DNA of 64,000 nucleotides, taken from the NCBI GenBank assembly GCA_947627355.1, contig CANQVX010000002.1, positions 62,001 through 126,000 of the forward strand, read 5' to 3'. The notes below the pieces were generated by a model. The model was given only the letters and a program-made list of their open reading frames with translations. It was not told the origin of the DNA and did not search any database. This document shows positions 44,400-52,924 of the stretch, in pieces. This DNA is from an uncultured Bacilli bacterium. GTDB taxonomy: Bacteria; Bacillota_I; Bacilli_A; RFN20; CAG-631. Position 1 is the first letter of the stretch. Each line of letters opens with the position of its first letter. The position numbers and the translations under genes are program-made.

Positions 44400-45728
44400 C
44401 TATTTCCCCAAACAGAATTTAGAAAAGACATTATCTAGAATATCTATAGATGTTGAATTTCCAAGTATTTCTAAGATGTTTCGATAAGCATCTTGAATGT
44501 CAATAAAGAGCAAATCAATAACTTGATTTTGCATTGCTTGTTTTCTTGCCTCTTCTAAATGAAGACGTGCTTGGTTTAATAAACCTAGTTGTCTTGCATT
44601 AAATAGAAGTGGTTCTTCATTATAAATTAGATCTTTGAATTTTTCTTTTATTTTAGTGATTAATTCATCAATATTGCCGTTTTTAGCGGAAATTATTACA
44701 CTGTCATCAAGGTTATAATTAACTTTGATATCGGATTTATTTAGAATAATAATTCTATTTTTATCTTTTGTTAATTCAAGTAATTCTTTGTCTTGTTTAG
44801 TTAATGTTGTAGAACCATCTAGGACAAGTAAAACTAATTGAGCTTTATTTAAAGCATCATATGATTTTTTAATTCCTAGTTGTTCTATTTCGTTTTTACC
44901 ATGTCTTATACCCGCGGTATCAATTAAGTTTAAAGATATTCCATCTAAATCAATAGAACCTTCAACAATATCTCTTGTAGTTCCTGCTATATCGGTTACA
45001 ATAGCCTTATCTTCATTTAACAAAGCATTTAACAAACTTGATTTACCAACATTTGGTTTGCCTATGATAACTGTATCAATACCATTTTTAATGGTTTGAC
45101 CTTTTTTGGTATCTTGGATAACTTTATCTAATGAATCTATAAATAAATCAAGCCTAGGTAAGATTGTTTCATGGGTTAATTGTTCAACATCATCATATTC
45201 AGGATAATCAATATTCACTTCAATGATGGTTAAAACACCTAATAATTTTTCGGCTAAATCATAGACATATTTAGAAGTGTTTCCACTTAATCCACTTAAA
45301 GCTAATTTAACAGCTTGTTTATTAGTAGCATTGATTAAATCATTAACAGATTCAGCTGTAACTAAATCAACACGACCATTTAAAAAAGCTCTTTTAGTGA
45401 ATTCGCCACGTTCAGCAAGACGTGCTCCATGTTTGATACATAAAGCGATGATTCTTTGAATGATATATGGATTTCCATGACAATTTATTTCTACCATGTT
45501 TTCACAAGTAAATGTTTTAGGTGCTTTAAAAAATGAAACCATAACTTCATCAACGATTTCTTCGTTATCCATAATATAGCCATAGTAAAACTTTTGATGT
45601 TCATAATCATCTTTTTTATTAGAAAAGATAGGACGAACAACATCAAAACAATTATCGCCACTTAAACGAATTAAAGAGATAGCAGCCTTAATAGCACCAC
45701 TACTTAAAGATACAATGGTTTCATTCAT
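44400..45728 (-). CDS. mnmE: tRNA modification GTPase MnmE
   Basis: A 442-aa GTPase that, with MnmG, makes the 5-carboxymethylaminomethyl-type modification at U34 of tRNAs. It has the N-terminal folate-binding domain (LSSGAIKAAISLIRLSG), the G domain with [19 protein letters not shown] and LNKSD, and the C-terminal helical domain ending FCLGK, with the family's catalytic C-(I/L)-GK tail. First gene of the mnmE-tatD-rnmV-rsmA-yabG unit. Confidence 0.95.
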   Translation of the reverse strand: MNETIVSLSSGAIKAAISLIRLSGDNCFDVVRPIFSNKKDDYEHQKFYYGYIMDNEEIVDEVMVSFFKAPKTFTCENMVEINCHGNPYIIQRIIALCIKHGARLAERGEFTKRAFLNGRVDLVTAESVNDLINATNKQAVKLALSGLSGNTSKYVYDLAEKLLGVLTIIEVNIDYPEYDDVEQLTHETILPRLDLFIDSLDKVIQDTKKGQTIKNGIDTVIIGKPNVGKSSLLNALLNEDKAIVTDIAGTTRDIVEGSIDLDGISLNLIDTAGIRHGKNEIEQLGIKKSYDALNKAQLVLLVLDGSTTLTKQDKELLELTKDKNRIIILNKSDIKVNYNLDDSVIISAKNGNIDELITKIKEKFKDLIYNEEPLLFNARQLGLLNQARLHLEEARKQAMQNQVIDLLFIDIQDAYRNILEILGNSTSIDILDNVFSKFCLGK

Positions 45729-45785
45729 AGTTACATCACCACTAGTATTGTATAACTTTTTAAGTCATTAAAAAAGAAAAAAATG

Positions 45786-45813
45786 TTCACATTTGTTCTT
45801 ATAGGTGTATAAT
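45786..45813 (+). promoter_or_regulatory. Promoter of the FMN riboswitch-ribU transcript
   Basis: TTCACA (45786-45791), 16-bp spacer, TATAAT (45808-45813), placing the start just before the aptamer. Confidence 0.6.
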
Positions 45814-45820
45814 GAATATG

Positions 45821-45925
45821 TCTTCAGGGTAAGGTGTAATTCCTAATCGGTGGTAAAGCCCACAAGCAAAACGCATGAACTAGTGAAATTCTAGTGCCGA
45901 CAGTTAAAGTCTGGATGGAAGAAGA
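45821..45925 (+). promoter_or_regulatory. FMN riboswitch (RFN element)
   Basis: A full aptamer is visible: P1 arms TCTTC and GAAGA, AGGGTAAGGTGTAATTCC, TCGGTGGTAAAGCCCAC, the variable hairpin ACTAG...CTAGT, and GCCGACAGTTAAAGTCTGGA. It binds FMN and represses the riboflavin importer downstream. A terminator hairpin follows at 45933. Confidence 0.95.
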
Positions 45926-45932
45926 AATTTTT

Positions 45933-45957
45933 AATGCCCTGAAAAGAGCATTTTTTT
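45933..45957 (+). terminator. Riboswitch expression-platform terminator
   Basis: AATGCCCT, GAAA, AGAGCATT with one C-A mismatch, then T7. A competing hairpin AGAGCA/TGCTCT together with CCCT/AGGG would instead pair the ribU SD (AGGGAGG at 45966-45972). Confidence 0.75.
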
Positions 45958-45977
45958 ATTGCTCTAGGGAGGATAAA

Positions 45978-46649
45978 ATGAAGACTCATGAAACTGTAAA
46001 GAGAATGGTCATTATTTCAATGATGGCCGCCATTTCTTATGTTGTTACTTTAGTTTTCCACTTTTTGCATCTTAATTTAGTTCCTAGTGTATCATTTTTA
46101 ACTTATGATCCTAAGGATATTGTTATTTGCATTGCTGGATTTATTTTAGGACCATTACCAGCCTTAATTATTTCAGTGGTTGTATCTTTACTTGAAATGG
46201 TTACCATTAGTAGCACAGGCTTTTATGGCTTAATTATGAATATTATTTCAACTTGTGCTTTTGTCATTCCGGCCGCTTTGATTTATAAATCCAAAAGATC
46301 ATTTAAAGGTGCTTTGTTATCATTAGGTGTTGGATTTGTTTCAGTTACCATTATGATGACATTATGGAACATTATCATCACTCCAATATATATGGGAATT
46401 GAAAGAAAACTACTTATCAATAGTTTTCTAGGTTGGATTGTTTTATTTAATGTTATCAAGGTTTTATTAAATGTAGCATTAGTGTTGATATTATATAAAC
46501 CACTGATATCTGCTATCAGATTTACCGGTTTACTCGACAAAAATGAAGGTTCTAGGAATGTAAAAACATCATTAATTATGTGTGGAATCGGTGGTGTTTT
46601 ATTAATAGTTTTAGTTGTTGTGGTTGTGTTATTAAACACCTTAAAATAA
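45978..46649 (+). CDS. ribU: Riboflavin ECF transporter S component RibU
   Basis: About 223 aa from the ATG at 45978 (SD AGGGAGG); a longer in-frame reading runs back into the riboswitch and is rejected. A membrane protein with about six TM segments; KRMVIISMMAAISYVV and the early FLTYDPKDIVICIAGFILGP are typical of RibU. It works with the shared EcfA-EcfT module, which is not in the window. Control by the FMN riboswitch supports the substrate call. Confidence 0.93.
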   Translation: MKTHETVKRMVIISMMAAISYVVTLVFHFLHLNLVPSVSFLTYDPKDIVICIAGFILGPLPALIISVVVSLLEMVTISSTGFYGLIMNIISTCAFVIPAALIYKSKRSFKGALLSLGVGFVSVTIMMTLWNIIITPIYMGIERKLLINSFLGWIVLFNVIKVLLNVALVLILYKPLISAIRFTGLLDKNEGSRNVKTSLIMCGIGGVLLIVLVVVVVLLNTLK

Positions 46650-46669
46650 AAAAGATTGCCGAGGCAATC
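46648..46669. terminator. Bidirectional terminator between ribU and ferredoxin
   Basis: GATTGCC, GA, GGCAATC; A-run on one side gives a T6 run on the minus strand. Confidence 0.75.
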
Positions 46670-46690
46670 AATTTTATTCGTAGCTTTTAA

Positions 46691-46873
46691 TTATTCAATA
46701 ACAATTGCTTGAACTGGACAATTAGCAGCAGCATCTTCAACTGAACTATCAACTTCGCCAGTAATAGCTTCTGCCTTTTCGCCACTTGCATCAAAAGCAA
46801 ATGCAGCTGCAGCTAAACTAACACACATACCGCAACCAATGCAAGTATCTTTATCAACTCTAACTTTTGCCAT
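46691..46873 (-). CDS. Single-cluster [4Fe-4S] ferredoxin
   Basis: A 60-aa ferredoxin with CIGCGMC near the N-terminus and a fourth ligand in NCPVQAIVIE at the C-terminus, so one [4Fe-4S] cluster. The middle is Ala-rich and acidic. A small electron carrier typical of anaerobic Firmicutes. It is monocistronic, with SD GAGGAGG and a -10 TATAAT at 46912-46907 on the minus strand. Confidence 0.93.
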   Translation of the reverse strand: MAKVRVDKDTCIGCGMCVSLAAAAFAFDASGEKAEAITGEVDSSVEDAAANCPVQAIVIE

Positions 46874-46906
46874 TTAATTTTTCCTCCTCAAAAAATGTAC
46901 GTACCT

Positions 46907-46912
46907 ATTATA
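46907..46912 (-). promoter_or_regulatory. -10 of the ferredoxin promoter
   Basis: Minus-strand TATAAT about 35 bp before the start codon; no clear -35. Confidence 0.45.
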
Positions 46913-46989
46913 TATGATTTGCATTAAAAAATAAACATTTAAAAAGTCTTTTTGTTATTATAAAATAATTGTGAGAGGGGTTATGATAT

Positions 46990-47901
46990 ATGTATATTAG
47001 AATTAGCAAAGAAGTACAAAACGCAATTAAAAATAACAAACCTGTAGTTGCTTTAGAATCAACTATTATTTCTCATGGTATGCCTTATCCTGAAAACGTT
47101 AAGACAGCCTTAAGAGTAGAAGAAATAGTTAAAGAAAATGGAGCAGTTCCAGCAACAATTGGAATCATTGATGGTGTTGCTGTTGTTGGTATGTCTAAAG
47201 AAGAAATCGAAGAATTTGGTAAAAGAAAAAATATAGTAAAAGCTAGTAGAAGAGATATTCCAATCATCATGGCTAAAAAGTTATGGGGCGCTACAACTGT
47301 TGCAACCACTATGTATTTTGCATCTCTTGCAGGTATAGAAATATTTGTAACTGGTGGAATTGGTGGAGTTCATAGAGAAGCCACTAAAACATTTGATATC
47401 AGTGCTGATTTACAAGAATTAGCAAATACTAATGTAACTGTTGTTTGTGCTGGTGCTAAGGCAATCTTAGATTTACCATTAACTCTTGAATATCTAGAAA
47501 CATTTGGTGTTCCAGTAATTGGTTATCAAAGTGATGAACTAGCAGCTTTTTATAGCCATACTAGTCATTTAAAGTTAGATGTTAGAGTAAACGATGCTTT
47601 AGAAGCCGCTAATATCATTTATGCTAAAAGAAAACTAAACCTAAAAGGTGGCATTCTTATTTCTAATCCTATTCCTATTGAAAATGAAATTTCTAACGAT
47701 GAAATCGATGTTTTTATCAATGAAGCATTAAAAGAAGCAGCAAAAAATAATATCAAAGGTAAAGATGTAACACCATTCTTATTAAAAACAATTTGTGATA
47801 AGACTGGTGGTAAAAGTCTTGAAGCCAATAAAGCTTTAATCTTCAACAACGCTAAGGTTGGAGCTATGATTGCTGTAGAATATAAAAAATTACAAAAATA
47901 G
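46990..47901 (+). CDS. psuG: Pseudouridine-5'-phosphate glycosidase
   Basis: A 303-aa enzyme that splits pseudouridine 5'-phosphate into uracil and ribose 5-phosphate. The signature VVALESTIISHGMPYPEN, FVTGGIGGVHREA and VCAGAKAILDLPLTLE are clear; Lys in AKAI is the Schiff-base candidate. The usual partner kinase psuK and the nucleoside transporter are not adjacent. SD GAGAGGGG lies 9 nt before the ATG. Confidence 0.93.
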   Translation: MYIRISKEVQNAIKNNKPVVALESTIISHGMPYPENVKTALRVEEIVKENGAVPATIGIIDGVAVVGMSKEEIEEFGKRKNIVKASRRDIPIIMAKKLWGATTVATTMYFASLAGIEIFVTGGIGGVHREATKTFDISADLQELANTNVTVVCAGAKAILDLPLTLEYLETFGVPVIGYQSDELAAFYSHTSHLKLDVRVNDALEAANIIYAKRKLNLKGGILISNPIPIENEISNDEIDVFINEALKEAAKNNIKGKDVTPFLLKTICDKTGGKSLEANKALIFNNAKVGAMIAVEYKKLQK

Positions 47902-47904
47902 TTT

Positions 47905-47985
47905 AAAAGACCTCTTTGTTTCGACAAATTTTGCATTTCAAAATATGTAGAATTGTGTTTGCTTTAAACATAGGAGGTCTTTTTT
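47905..47985 (+). promoter_or_regulatory. Structured leader burying the SD of the CheA-like gene
   Basis: AAAAGACCTC (47905-47914) pairs with GAGGTCTTTT (47974-47983), the 3' arm including the SD of the gene at 47986. Inside, three hairpins abut: TTTGT-TTCG-ACAAA (47915-47928), TTTTG-CATTT-CAAAA (47929-47943) and TATGT...ACATA (47944-47972). The fold is a four-way junction with almost no unpaired linker. A T-run follows, so it may also terminate psuG. The inner stems are AT-rich and may be chance. Confidence 0.45.
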
Positions 47986-48813
47986 ATGGTCAGTGATAGT
48001 TTTTTAAAAGAAAGTTTACTTCAAGATTATCAAAGGTTTTGTAAAATAAATGAATTACTAAGTCAAGTTGAAAACTTAAAAGAATGTGACATAAATAATA
48101 CAATGAATGAAAGTTTTAGAATGATTCATATTATGAAAGGAACAATAGGATTTCTAAAACTTGAAAAAGAATATAAATTCATGCATTTACTAGAAACTAA
48201 ATATCTAGATTTAATAAAGATAAATCCTACTAAAGATGATGTCTATGTTTTAAACGTGCAAATTGAAAAGTTTCTAGCCAAGGTTGTTAACTATTATGTA
48301 TGTAATAAAGTAAATAGCATGATATCTATAAAAGAATTGTTTTTAAAAATAAATAATGAATTTGATAAAATGATTGAAAACAAAGATATTAAAATAATAC
48401 CGATTTACTCGAAAGATTCTGTGTCCATCGAAATGGCTGATGTTATTTATAAAATAACCTATCAGATAATAAAAAATGCTATTAGTCATGGTTATAATGG
48501 GAAACAAATGGTTATTAGAATGAATGGTTCATGCATTAACAATAAATTCAAACTAAAAATAAGTAATGATGGAATTCCTATAAACTTTGATAAGTTAATT
48601 AAAAAAGCAAAAGTTGAAAGAAATGTTGATGCTAAACTAGGAAATGTTTTATTTTTAAATAACTTATCAACTAATGATAAACGAAATGAACAATCAGGAA
48701 CTGGAATTGGGCTTAATTGTGTCTATGATTTAATTAAAAAATATCATGGAAATTTTCAAATTATAAGTCAAGTTGAAGACACCCTATTTTATATCACTTT
48801 ACCCCTGCTTTAG
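47986..48813 (+). CDS. CheA-like protein with Hpt and histidine-kinase ATPase domains
   Basis: A 275-aa protein. Residues about 1-105 look like an Hpt domain with the phospho-acceptor region SFRMIHIMKGTIGFLKLE (His about 48). Residues about 130-275 are a GHKL ATPase: N box ITYQIIKNAISHGY, G1 KISNDGIPIN, G2 GTGIGLNCVYDLIKK. The CheA dimerisation and CheW-like domains are missing, and no CheW, CheY, receptor or response regulator is nearby. It may be an orphan phosphorelay protein, or an anti-sigma-like kinase. Confidence 0.7.
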   Translation: MVSDSFLKESLLQDYQRFCKINELLSQVENLKECDINNTMNESFRMIHIMKGTIGFLKLEKEYKFMHLLETKYLDLIKINPTKDDVYVLNVQIEKFLAKVVNYYVCNKVNSMISIKELFLKINNEFDKMIENKDIKIIPIYSKDSVSIEMADVIYKITYQIIKNAISHGYNGKQMVIRMNGSCINNKFKLKISNDGIPINFDKLIKKAKVERNVDAKLGNVLFLNNLSTNDKRNEQSGTGIGLNCVYDLIKKYHGNFQIISQVEDTLFYITLPLL

Positions 48814-48817
48814 TGCT

Positions 48818-48855
48818 TTGACATTTATAGCCAACAATAGTAAAATACTATTGTT
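48818..48855 (+). promoter_or_regulatory. ackA promoter with a perfect operator-like dyad over the -10
   Basis: TTGACA (48818-48823), 17-bp spacer, TAAAAT (48841-48846). AACAATAGTA (48833-48842) and TACTATTGTT (48846-48855) form a perfect 10-bp dyad with a 3-bp centre across the -10. There is no T-run, so an operator is favoured over a terminator. Confidence 0.7.
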
Positions 48856-48872
48856 ATAGGCGGAGGAAACAT

Positions 48873-50072
48873 ATGAAAAAAATATTTGCAGTGAATGCTG
48901 GCAGTTCATCTTTAAAGTTCCAAATTCTTGAAATGCCAGAAGAACAAGTTATTATTAGTGGACAAGTTGAAAGAATCGGTTTTGATGATGCTATTTTTAC
49001 CATTAAGTATCAAGGAAATAAAACTGAAAGTAGATTACCTGTTAAAAACCAAAAAGAAGCAGTTCAACTTGTTTTAAAAACAATTTTAGACATGAAAGTT
49101 ATTAAAGATGTTGAAGAAATTAAAGGAGCAGGACATCGTGTTGTTCAAGGTGGTGAATACTTTGATCGCACAGTTGAAGTAACTGAAGATGCTATTCAAA
49201 AAATAGACTTTTTAGCAAAACTTGCTCCACTTCATAACAAAGCTAGTCTTGAATGCTATAAAGCATTTAAAGAATTGCTTCCAAATGCACTTCACACCTT
49301 TGTTTTTGATACAGCTTATCATCGCACCATGGAAGAACAAAACTATATTTATCCTATTCCATATGAATACTATACAAAATATGCTATTCGTAGATATGGT
49401 GCTCATGGAACATCTCATAAATATATCGCTTCTATCGTAGAAAAATATCTAAATACTAAAAACTATCGTTTAATTTCTTGCCATTTAGGATCTGGTGCTT
49501 CTTTATGTGCTATCAAAGATGGTAAATGTGTTGATACATCTATGGGCTTTACACCTCTTGGAGGTATAATGATGGGCACTAGATGTGGTGATTTAGATCC
49601 ATCAGTTGTTTTATATATCATGGAACAAGAAAACCTAACACCTCAAGAAATGAATAACATTTTAAATAAGAAGTCTGGTCTTGCTGGACTTTCTGGTGTA
49701 TCTAGTGATATGCGTGACGTTGATAAAGGCATTGCTGAAAATAAACACTTATCATTACTAGCTAAGAAAGTATATTGTACAAGAGTTGCTCAAACCATTG
49801 GTTCATATTTTGTTGAACTTGGTGGCTGTGATGTAATTGTTTTCACTGCTGGTGTTGGTGAAAACTCAATCACAACTAGAAGAATGTTAATTCCAATGTT
49901 ATCATCTGCCTTAGGTATTGATGTTGATGAAGATAATGCCAAAGAATTTGAGTTTGGTAAAATCATTTCAACTAATAAATCTAAAATTAAAGTTCTTGTA
50001 ATTCCTACTAATGAAGAATTGATGATTGTTCGTGATACATACGAACTATTGAATAAAAAACAAAATGGATAA
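48873..50072 (+). CDS. ackA: Acetate kinase
   Basis: A 399-aa enzyme making ATP from acetyl phosphate. Motifs: VNAGSSSLKFQI at the N-terminus, FDTAYHRTM, RRYGAHGTSHKY, ISCHLGSGASLCAI, and VFTAGVGENS. SD GGCGGAGG. The 3' end overlaps nrnA by 8 bp. Substrate-level ATP formation fits a fermentative organism; pta is not in the window. Confidence 0.95.
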   Translation: MKKIFAVNAGSSSLKFQILEMPEEQVIISGQVERIGFDDAIFTIKYQGNKTESRLPVKNQKEAVQLVLKTILDMKVIKDVEEIKGAGHRVVQGGEYFDRTVEVTEDAIQKIDFLAKLAPLHNKASLECYKAFKELLPNALHTFVFDTAYHRTMEEQNYIYPIPYEYYTKYAIRRYGAHGTSHKYIASIVEKYLNTKNYRLISCHLGSGASLCAIKDGKCVDTSMGFTPLGGIMMGTRCGDLDPSVVLYIMEQENLTPQEMNNILNKKSGLAGLSGVSSDMRDVDKGIAENKHLSLLAKKVYCTRVAQTIGSYFVELGGCDVIVFTAGVGENSITTRRMLIPMLSSALGIDVDEDNAKEFEFGKIISTNKSKIKVLVIPTNEELMIVRDTYELLNKKQNG

Positions 50073-51012
50073 AAAATATAAGCAAGTCTTAAATGCGATA
50101 AAAAAGTATGATTCTATCGTCATTTTAAGACATGAAATGCCTGACTTTGATGCGTTGGGTTGTCAATTTGGAATGAAACAATGGTTACAAGATAATTTTA
50201 AAAATAAAAAGATTTATGCTTTGGGTTTAGATCATCCAATTTTTACTCATAAGATTTATCCGGAAACAGATAAAATAACAAAAATAGAAGAACCTTATTT
50301 AGTTTTTATTTTAGATGTTGCTAATTATGAACGAATTGAAGGCCGTGAATTCATTAATAAAGCTGCTATGTCAATTAAAATTGATCATCATATTTTAGTT
50401 GAAAATTTTGGTGATATTGAAATTGTGAAAAGTAATTATAGTGCTGCTTGTGAAATCTTAACTGAAATGATTAAATCATATAAGAAATATCCTTTAAGTA
50501 AAGAAGCAGCATCATATTTTTATAGTGGTCTTGTTGGTGATAATGGTTGTTTTAGATATAGTTCAACTTCGATTAAAAGTTTTGAAATGGCTGCTTATTT
50601 AATGGAATCAAAGATTGATATTGAAGACATTTATGAAAAAATGTTTTCTAAAAGTATTGATGACATTAAAATTCTTAAATTCTTATATAACAATTATAAG
50701 ATGAGTGAACATGGAGTTATCTACACTCATATCAGCAACAAAGATTTACTAGAACTTGGTATAATTCGTGAACGAGTTAAGGCTTATGTAAATCTATTTT
50801 CAGGTTATGATGAATCACGTATTTGGGTAACCTTTACAGAAGATGATGAAAAGAAACTTTGGTCAGTAAGCATTCGTAGCCGTCGTATAGCTATCAATGA
50901 AGTGGCAGCTAGACATAATGGTGGCGGCCACAAAAATGCTTCAGGAGCTAAAGTTAAAACATATGAAGAAACATTAAAAATTGTCGATGAATTGGACGAT
51001 TTATTAAAATAA
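50065..51012 (+). CDS. nrnA: Bifunctional oligoribonuclease/PAP phosphatase NrnA
   Basis: A 315-aa DHH-DHHA1 phosphoesterase degrading short RNA oligonucleotides and pAp. Motifs: RHEMPDFDALGCQFG, FILDVAN, IKIDHHI and NGGGHKNASGAKV. Soluble, unlike the paralogous GdpP at 37315. It overlaps ackA by 8 bp, implying co-translation; rimO follows 15 bp downstream. Confidence 0.93.
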   Translation: MDKKYKQVLNAIKKYDSIVILRHEMPDFDALGCQFGMKQWLQDNFKNKKIYALGLDHPIFTHKIYPETDKITKIEEPYLVFILDVANYERIEGREFINKAAMSIKIDHHILVENFGDIEIVKSNYSAACEILTEMIKSYKKYPLSKEAASYFYSGLVGDNGCFRYSSTSIKSFEMAAYLMESKIDIEDIYEKMFSKSIDDIKILKFLYNNYKMSEHGVIYTHISNKDLLELGIIRERVKAYVNLFSGYDESRIWVTFTEDDEKKLWSVSIRSRRIAINEVAARHNGGGHKNASGAKVKTYEETLKIVDELDDLLK

Positions 51013-51027
51013 AAAAGGAAATGTAGT

Positions 51028-52320
51028 ATGAAAATAGGAATGATTTCACTTGGTTGTGCTAAGAACTTAGTTGATAGTGAATGGATACTAGGACTTCTTA
51101 AAAAAGATAATCATGAAATAGTTGATGATATTGCTGTTGCTGATGCTATTTTAATTAACACCTGTGGTTTTATAACTTCGGCTAAAGAAGAAGCGATTAA
51201 AACCATTTTTGAAGTGCTTAAAAATAAAAAAGAGGATGCAAAGGTGGTAGTTTTAGGCTGTCTTGCAACTAGATATAAACAAGAACTAAAAGAAAGCATT
51301 CCAGAAGTTGATTTGATAATAAGCATTGATGAATATGATAAGATTGGCACATTATTAAACCAATTGTTTGAAACTAAAATGAAAAAGTCTTATGACATTA
51401 ATGATAGAGTTCTTAGTTCATATCTACCATATGCTTATTTAAAGATTGGTGATGGTTGTTCTAATTGTTGTGCTTATTGTGCTATTCCTATTATTAGAGG
51501 TCCTTATTATAGTTATCCAAAAGAACAAATACTAAATGAAGCTAAACATTTAATTGATATAGGTATCAAAGAATTAATTGTTATAGCCCAAGATACCACA
51601 CGATATGGAAAAGATCTCTATGACAATTATTTTCTAGAAGATTTATTAGAAGATATAGCAAAACTTGATAAAACAGTATTTATTAGACTTCTTTATTTAT
51701 ATCCTGATAGAATCAGTGATAAGTTAATTGATGTCTTTAATAAATATAGCAATATCTTTCCTTATTTTGATATTCCTATTCAACATAGTAGCAATAGATT
51801 ACTAAAACTAATGAATAGAACGGGAAATAAAGAACTATATCGTAAAGTGATAAATAAAATAAGAAACAAGGTTCCTAATGCTATTTTTAGAACTACTTTG
51901 ATCGTTGGATTCCCTCATGAAACAGATGATGATTTCAATGATTTACAAGACTTTGTAAAAGAAATTCAATTTGATCATTTAGGGGTCTTTACTTATTCTA
52001 GAGAAGAAGATACCAAGGCATACAGTATGAAAAATCAAGTTGATGAAAAAATAAGTGAAGATAGAAAAAATAAAATCATGAAGATTCAACAAAAAATTTC
52101 ATATGAAAAAAATAAAAAACGTATAAATCAAACACATCTTGTTTTAATTGAAGACTATGATGGCAATAATTATTATGGTAGAAGTTATTTATATGCTCCT
52201 GATGATATCGATGGTCATGTCATAGTTAAAAGCAACAAAAAACTTTGTATAGGTGATTATGTTCTTGTAAAAATTGAAAAAGCTTATGCATATGATATAG
52301 AAGGAGTAGCCATTAACTAA
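51028..52320 (+). CDS. rimO: Ribosomal protein S12 methylthiotransferase RimO
   Basis: A 430-aa radical-SAM methylthiotransferase. N-terminal UPF0004 domain (ISLGCAKNLVDSEWILG, NTCGFI), radical-SAM motif CSNCCAYC (CxxxCxxC), FRTTLIVGFPHETDDDF, and a C-terminal TRAM domain. RimO rather than MiaB is indicated by the CAKNLVDSE N-terminus. SD AAGGAAAT lies 5 nt before the ATG. Confidence 0.92.
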   Translation: MKIGMISLGCAKNLVDSEWILGLLKKDNHEIVDDIAVADAILINTCGFITSAKEEAIKTIFEVLKNKKEDAKVVVLGCLATRYKQELKESIPEVDLIISIDEYDKIGTLLNQLFETKMKKSYDINDRVLSSYLPYAYLKIGDGCSNCCAYCAIPIIRGPYYSYPKEQILNEAKHLIDIGIKELIVIAQDTTRYGKDLYDNYFLEDLLEDIAKLDKTVFIRLLYLYPDRISDKLIDVFNKYSNIFPYFDIPIQHSSNRLLKLMNRTGNKELYRKVINKIRNKVPNAIFRTTLIVGFPHETDDDFNDLQDFVKEIQFDHLGVFTYSREEDTKAYSMKNQVDEKISEDRKNKIMKIQQKISYEKNKKRINQTHLVLIEDYDGNNYYGRSYLYAPDDIDGHVIVKSNKKLCIGDYVLVKIEKAYAYDIEGVAIN

Positions 52321-52338
52321 CAAGAAGGTGATGTTTGT

Positions 52339-52881
52339 TTGAAGTTTCAAAGTGATTTTAAAGCCAAACAAAAATTTAATAAAATCACAAAACAAATTGA
52401 AAGAAAATTAGCAACACTAGATTCAGAGATAGCCCTTGAATTTGTTGATTGGTTTGATAGAAAAGCTAATTATTTAAGACAAACATCAGAAAAATGTAGT
52501 TATTGTCCTCAACCAGATGACTTAGCTAAAGGTGATGTTGTTTGGGTTGAATTTGGTATCAATGTTGGAACTGAATTATCAGACCATCATAAAAAAGGTC
52601 ACTATGCTCTTGTTTGGGCAATTGATTTAGGAAATGTAATAGTAATCCCATTATCTAGTAAACCAATCCAAGGTTCAAAATTATCGTTAGATTTGGGTAT
52701 TATTGATGAATTAAATAACGATAGTAATAAAAGTGCTCATTCTTATTTAAAATTAGATGCTATTAGATCAATTTGTAAAAGAAGAATTAACAGAATGAGC
52801 CATAAAGAAAACGGAAAGATAACCTTAGATAAAGACACGATGAATATGATTAGCAAATTCATGCTAGAAAATTTTATATAA
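52339..52881 (+). CDS. PemK/MazF-family toxin-like protein
   Basis: About 180 aa from the TTG at 52339, with AAGGTGA 8 nt upstream; the ATG at 52331 is in another frame and stops at once. Residues about 70-180 read as the PemK/MazF fold (KGDVVWVEFG, HHKKGHYALVWAID, VIVIPLSSKP). The N-terminal 60 residues are helical and charged, longer than MazF (about 110 aa). No antitoxin gene is seen beside it, as for some larger PemK-like proteins of Firmicutes. RNase activity is inferred from the family only. Confidence 0.7.
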   Translation: MKFQSDFKAKQKFNKITKQIERKLATLDSEIALEFVDWFDRKANYLRQTSEKCSYCPQPDDLAKGDVVWVEFGINVGTELSDHHKKGHYALVWAIDLGNVIVIPLSSKPIQGSKLSLDLGIIDELNNDSNKSAHSYLKLDAIRSICKRRINRMSHKENGKITLDKDTMNMISKFMLENFI

Positions 52882-52884
52882 TTT

Positions 52885-52923
52885 TTGACAAACGGGGCAA
52901 ATATAGTTAAAATAATATTTGCC
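52885..52923 (+). promoter_or_regulatory. tRNA-Thr promoter with a 9-bp dyad around the -10
   Basis: TTGACA (52885-52890), 17-bp spacer, TAAAAT (52908-52913). GGCAAATAT (52896-52904) and ATATTTGCC (52915-52923) are exact inverses and enclose the -10, leaving the last arm 1 bp before the tRNA. Confidence 0.65.
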
Positions 52924-52924
52924 T

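Noticed and set aside
45894-45977. Longer N-terminus for RibU
   Set aside because: Those codons are the FMN aptamer and terminator; a clear SD precedes the ATG at 45978.
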